From contig JAGEMR010000087.1 in the NCBI GenBank assembly GCA_021030915.1, positions 1-64,000 on the forward strand: DNA of 64,000 nucleotides. The letters are read 5' to 3'. Origin of the DNA: Astrothelium macrocarpum (lineage: Eukaryota > Ascomycota > Dothideomycetes > Trypetheliales > Trypetheliaceae). This document shows positions 59,906 to 64,000 of the stretch, piece by piece (within the stretch, counting starts at the first letter, position 1; every line of letters starts with the position of its first letter). The translations under genes and the position numbers were made by a program. A model generated the notes under the pieces. That model was given only the letters and a program-made list of their open reading frames with translations. It had not been told where the DNA came from and ran no database searches.

Positions 59906-62027
59906 TTAGTCTTCGTACGTATTCTGTTCAGTCATTAAAATACCATTCCGAATCCAATTTTTTAAACATTCAATTCTTTTAATATTATTTTCATCAAACC
60001 TATTTTTTTTTCATGAGATTGTACGGCGTATTTCAGAGAAAATTCTCTCTAATTCATCATTCATTATTGGAATTAAGAGAATTTTTATTATAAAACGTGA
60101 AAAAAATGGCCAACGTTTTTGCTATTGATTTTGACACCATCATTATAAAACTGTCAATTTTCCAATTCTATATGACGTTTTCTGATAATAATTACGAAAC
60201 TCATTTTCTCCATTCTCTGTCTCTATTTGACTCTCAATTCTTGCGAAGATCTTATCATACGAATTTTGTTTCTTTTCTTTCTTTGATGAGATTTGATTTT
60301 GGAGTTGATCGTATAAGGGAGGTTCAGGTATATAATGAGTACTCTTAAATTTATTCCAAAATGCCTCAATTCTTTTGAATGCTGAATCGTTCCAATTCTT
60401 TCGTCAGATTGTTCGAATATATTTCGAACAAAATTGGGGATGAAAAACTAATGTTACCGTATAATACGGTGAAATGTCTGATTATTGATAATATATACGA
60501 TATTTCTCCCAGTATTTTTGGATTCGTAAAATGTATTCTTTATCTACCTTTTTATATTTCTCCTATGGCCGATTAATATTTTGTATAAAAGAGTTTAAAA
60601 AAGATTATATAATTTATCAGAATTTCTTCAATATGAATTAAAAGAATATCTATTGATATAAGAATTTTATCTAAACGTGCGTTATTTTTTTGCGTTTTTA
60701 AAATTATTCGATTAAATGATTGAAGAAAGTCATAAATTATACGAATCTGATTCCAATCATATATAGAAAAAATATTATATGATAGAATCTCCAGATGATA
60801 TTTAATGTATTCATTTATTCCTATTTCGTATTTGAAAGCAATTTCAAAAAAAAAATATCACAAATTTCATCTTATATGATTATCTAATAATATCATTCTT
60901 CTAACGATTCATTTGAATTCTTTTATACGAATTATAGAATTACGGTTATGAATAATAATATTATGTAATTTTTTAAGAATTCCAAATATATGGAAATCTT
61001 CTTTTTTCTTTTTTTTTTGTTATTGAATTAATTCAATATCTTCGTTTTCTTCTTTTTCATATAATTCAAAAAGAAATATATTAATTACATCTTTGAAGAG
61101 AAAATCTTGAATAGTAAGATTAATGATATATCTTTGACAGCGGATTCTTTATTCTTTTGAATCCCATTTTAGATCTTTCTTATATAGATATTCGCTGATC
61201 GTATGATAGAGAATATTATTTATTCCAGAATTATCCGTAATTATAGTATCAATTTTTCATATAATTCCATATTCTTGAAGGACCGGAAGGAGAATATCCT
61301 ATTAATTTTCTCTAGAATGACCTGTTATTATACGAAGAATCAGAAGGGTTTTCTGAAATTTTAACTGGTTATTTATATAATGGCCGTAGATCGCAAAAAA
61401 GAAAAGGTTGTTCGGTGAGGTCCAAATATCGATTAAGAGATGAATATTTGTAAATATTGATTAAAGATCTTTTCGTACAAGATCCTGTTGGATAATATAC
61501 TGATTTTGGATGTACGAGATCAGAATATGAGAATTAGTGGGAAGAATCGTCCTATTTTCTGGATTCAGGATTAAATAAAATATATAAAATTCTGACCAAT
61601 TGACGATTTCAAAAGGAAGATTTCGTATAATAATAAGATTGACCAATATCTATTTTAGAACGTCTTTTTTTATAATTCTTTTCAGAATCATTATTTCAAA
61701 TTCATTTATTTTGTACGAATCTTTCATCATTTGGGTGTATAATGCAGTTAATTATGAATACGTAGTCTGTTTTACCTTTGGAATACGAGTCTCGTTCATG
61801 ATATCATATTCCTTCAGATACGTACGAATATTTGTTATTATTTCTGAATTCCAATAATATCCCTCAGTTTTACAGTAATATAACGGTCTTCCTTTTTTGA
61901 TCTTTGGTTCGTCGTCGTACGGCTTGCGTATATACTGATAAACATCAGAAGTCTTTTTTCGAGAATTTCGTTCATCAGACAGATTCGAAGGAATTGTTAT
62001 AAAGGAAGCTTCAGAATTCGACGCCAT
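59906..62027 (-). pseudogene. hAT transposase, inactivated
   Basis: The reading direction is minus, with a start at 62027 (MASNSEASFITIPSNLSDER). A BED-type segment (YYWNSEIITNIRTYLKEYDI, with its second His already Tyr) follows at about 61830-61880. Then come IIRNLPFEIVNWSEFYIFYL, the DDE-region motif DIWTSPNNLFFFAIYGHY (near 61390-61440), and a C-terminal dimerisation-like stretch (FWNKFKSTHYIPEPPLYDQL, near 60300-60360). It ends WIRNGILMTEQNTYED before a stop at 59906-59908. Numerous frame interruptions and C-to-T/G-to-A changes (lost His and Cys residues, in-frame stops) show it is dead. The expected intact length would be about 700 residues. Confidence 0.85.
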
Positions 62028-62171
62028 TGGTATGATAAAGAAAGATACTTTATAGAAGAAAAGAGTTTTCAGTTGGAAAATCAGACGGAAGCTGAATAAT
62101 TATGAATTATTCATTTATATTTATTCACTTATGAATTTGCTGAATTATTCATAACTTATGAATGTAGAATA

Positions 62172-62187
62172 ATTTTTAAGATCCCTG
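62172..62187 (-). repeat. right terminal inverted repeat of the hAT element
   Basis: Exact inverted copy of 59685-59700. Confidence 0.92.
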
Positions 62188-62195
62188 ATCAATAC
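62188..62195 (+). repeat. right target-site duplication of the hAT element
   Basis: ATCAATAC, identical to 59677-59684. Confidence 0.93.
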
Positions 62196-62846
62196 GGTCA
62201 ACGCCGACCAATGCAGGCTTTCACCTTGCGTGCTCGGCGTGACAAATCCTTTCAGCCGGGCCTTGATCCCTTGGTTATCCTCCTCCTGAGCGTTAATCAT
62301 ACGATCAATTCAGTCATATTATACTGAACCAAGCAGCTAAACGATGTGTTAGTCTATCCCCAGCAGTTACGCTATGTTTAAAGTTTTCTACTTAGTATTG
62401 TTAGTTGAAACTATGTGTAATGACCAATCAACTCTCTGACTTAGATATAGCACAGTAAGCATTGTTGTTCCCCCCAAACCACTCGCTTGGGTGCGGTCTT
62501 CATCTAAACCGCACCAACCATCGACGATGGTGTACACTGAAAGGGATGGGATTAGTAAGCAGCGGGCTCAAAAAGGACGTGGGGTAATCGGGGCTCCGCA
62601 ACTTTTTCACCAACCAAGCAGAATTTTCTAATCCACTAGACCTCCTCTTGGTCTGGGTATTTGCTTTTGGTGGCTGCGCCTATCTCGGAACGGGCCACCT
62701 CGGCCGGCCAAAGAATTTACCGCTTGCGGGAGCGTGGCACTCGTGGGTACGAGCATGGATATGGGCATGGGTGCGAAGTTGTCGGATTTCCCTCCATCTC
62801 ATCTATGGACCTCGTACTGTTGATAATAATGCAGGGGGGTGCCTTT
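62196..62846. other. intergenic region right of the hAT element
   Basis: Ordinary composition; no convincing gene or RNA seen. Confidence 0.4.
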
Positions 62847-63205
62847 CTACTGTGTCCGTTGGATATGCTCCACAAATGAGCCTATATTGCTTTTTTGACA
62901 GATATCCAGCGAATGAGAGGGCTGGAGAATGCCCCCTGCTGATCTTGGTGTCATTTCGTCGATTCTCATGGGGGTTTGGCTAGCAGCATATTCAGCTTTG
63001 AATGCGGCGTCGTCAATGATGTCGTAGTCATCGGGCTTTGCTCAAAATTAGAGGCATAAAGTAGCCGTTCCAAAAAAAGATGAGCGATTTCCAGCGCCAT
63101 GGATCCTGCAAGGGTAGTGATCATGATTACGGCTAGTGGTATAGTTGAGCGGAGCGACGGAAGAGGATGCTTCGAGATCACAAAAGTGATGCCTTTTTCT
63201 GTCAT
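62847..63205 (-). CDS. possible small two-exon gene, 87 aa
   Basis: A tentative model: exons 63131-63205 and 62847-63035 join in phase across a 95-bp GT-AG intron. The second exon has protein-like composition (PDDYDIIDDAAFKAEYAASQ and MRIDEMTPRSAGGILQPSHS), which is why it is listed. No family is recognised. It could be part of a larger gene or a decayed one. It is divergent from the receptor gene at 63311, about 105 bp away. Confidence 0.35.
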
Positions 63206-63310
63206 GTCTTTCCTCAGCTCACGCAAAGAACAGTTGGAATTCGACAGTTGACTCTCTCATTCTAGAAAATATTAGCCCCTCGGGCTTGCAGCCGAATCCT
63301 TCGATCAGAG

Positions 63311-64000
63311 ATGTCAGAATCCAGCGGCAATGAGACACAAAAGCTCATCAACCTCACAATAGCCACTACCATATTGGCGATGTTATGTGTGGCTTTGCGT
63401 ATAATTACGCGCTCTTGTGTGAGGAACAATTTTGGATGGGACGACGTTTTCCTCATCTTGGCAATGGTATTGCAAAGTGCACCAGAGCTCCTACTGGAAA
63501 GAGCTTCAACTGATACCATTGTAGATCTCCGGAATTATAGGAATGGGGTTTCACATTCCAGAATACGAGTACGGCGTTGGACGGCACCAGAATACACTTA
63601 CTAAACATCAAATCATAGAGGCACTCAAATACAATTATCTTGCGCAGGTTATTAACCAGATCTGTACATGCTTTATCAAAATATCCGTGTGCATATTGCT
63701 GTTGCGAGTCGTCTCTCAGACTCGCCGAAAAGCAGCCAAAATTATACTGGGAACACTCATCGGGTTCATGGTCGTGATCACTATACTGAGTCTCATTGTT
63801 ATCTTCGTGCAATGCAGACCGTTTGAGAAGCTATGGGATAAGGATCATGAAGGTACATGTTGGAAAGTCTCAATAACAATAAGCATGGGTTATGCCCAAG
63901 GAGGTGAGTGTATATGGTTAACGTTGTTTACTGAACTTGGAGCTGACATTGTCCAGCTGTGGCGGTCTTTACGGATCTATGCTGTGTTTTTCTACCCATC
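63311..64000 (+). CDS. Pth11-like rhodopsin-domain receptor, 5' part
   Basis: Exons 63311-63466, 63525-63903 and 63957 onward (cut by the window end) are in phase; introns are 58 and 53 bp. The product is a multi-pass membrane protein of the fungal rhodopsin-domain (SAT4/Pth11-like) class: the first helix contains ATTILAMLCVALRIITR, followed by the conserved NNFGWDDVFLILAM, then GFHIPEYEYG, YNYLAQVINQICTCFIKISV with CILLLRVV, and VIFVQCRPFEKLWD. At the third exon it reads AVAVFTDLCCVFLP. No N-terminal CFEM domain or signal peptide is present. Members are orphan receptors at the plasma membrane, implicated in surface sensing; many are uncharacterised. Confidence 0.88.

Larger units (their letters stand above)
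59685..62187 (-). mobile_element. hAT-superfamily transposon, RIP-degraded, with intact ends
   Basis: The 16-bp ends are CAGGGATCTTAAAAAT at 59685 and its inverted copy ending at 62187. The 8-bp sequence ATCAATAC directly flanks both ends (59677-59684 and 62188-62195), the target duplication of hAT elements, and the CAGGG start is typical. Subterminal copies of TATGAATAATTATGAAT-like sequence occur inside both ends. The 2503-bp length fits an autonomous element. It encodes a degenerate transposase on the minus strand. Confidence 0.93.

Noticed and set aside
60097..60348. Plus-strand frame inside the hAT element
   Set aside because: The minus strand of the same region encodes the transposase C-terminal part; this is its shadow.

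Overview
The window is nuclear DNA from a filamentous ascomycete (Pezizomycotina). The evidence is many genes split by short introns (about 48-140 bp) with fungal branch sites (CTAAC/CTGAC type), a Zn(II)2Cys6 regulator, Yvc1, Cwh43 and Gpi1 homologues, a DMATS prenyltransferase and a Pth11-like receptor. Two extremely AT-rich blocks full of ruined transposons look like RIP (repeat-induced point mutation). The species cannot be named from the sequence alone.

Layout. 1-6190 is an AT-rich transposon graveyard: a Tc1/mariner (pogo/Fot1-like) element with a second TA-flanked element nested inside it, then a third TA-flanked element with reiterated ends. From 6.5 to 12.5 kb are a 608-aa orphan gene, a PLAC8 gene and the divergent TRP-type channel gene yvc1. 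A gene-poor stretch follows, broken by a Zn2Cys6 regulator (16.1 kb) and an aldose 1-epimerase (18.3 kb). At 22.6-38.9 kb lie a small secreted protein, a tyrosine phosphatase, an FHA/SNIP1-like splicing factor, a long coiled-coil protein, an amino-acid/GABA-type permease, a mitochondrial LEA-like protein and a secreted type-B carboxylesterase.

At 41.1-47.6 kb cwh43 and gpi1 flank a 91-aa two-helix membrane protein gene. Cwh43 remodels GPI-anchor lipid and Gpi1 belongs to the first enzyme of GPI synthesis, so this is a three-gene block themed on GPI anchors. A caspase-fold protein, a small orphan and a DUF6594 membrane protein follow. At 52-59 kb a DHA1 transporter, a DMATS prenyltransferase and an ACS-family transporter form what may be a small secondary-metabolite locus. 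It is bordered by a RIP-degraded hAT transposon (59685-62187, perfect 8-bp target duplication). The window ends inside a Pth11-like receptor gene.

Most gene models were spliced by hand. Exons were accepted when GT/AG (or GC/AG) junctions, phase and family similarity agreed. No searches were run, so family names rest on recognised motifs.
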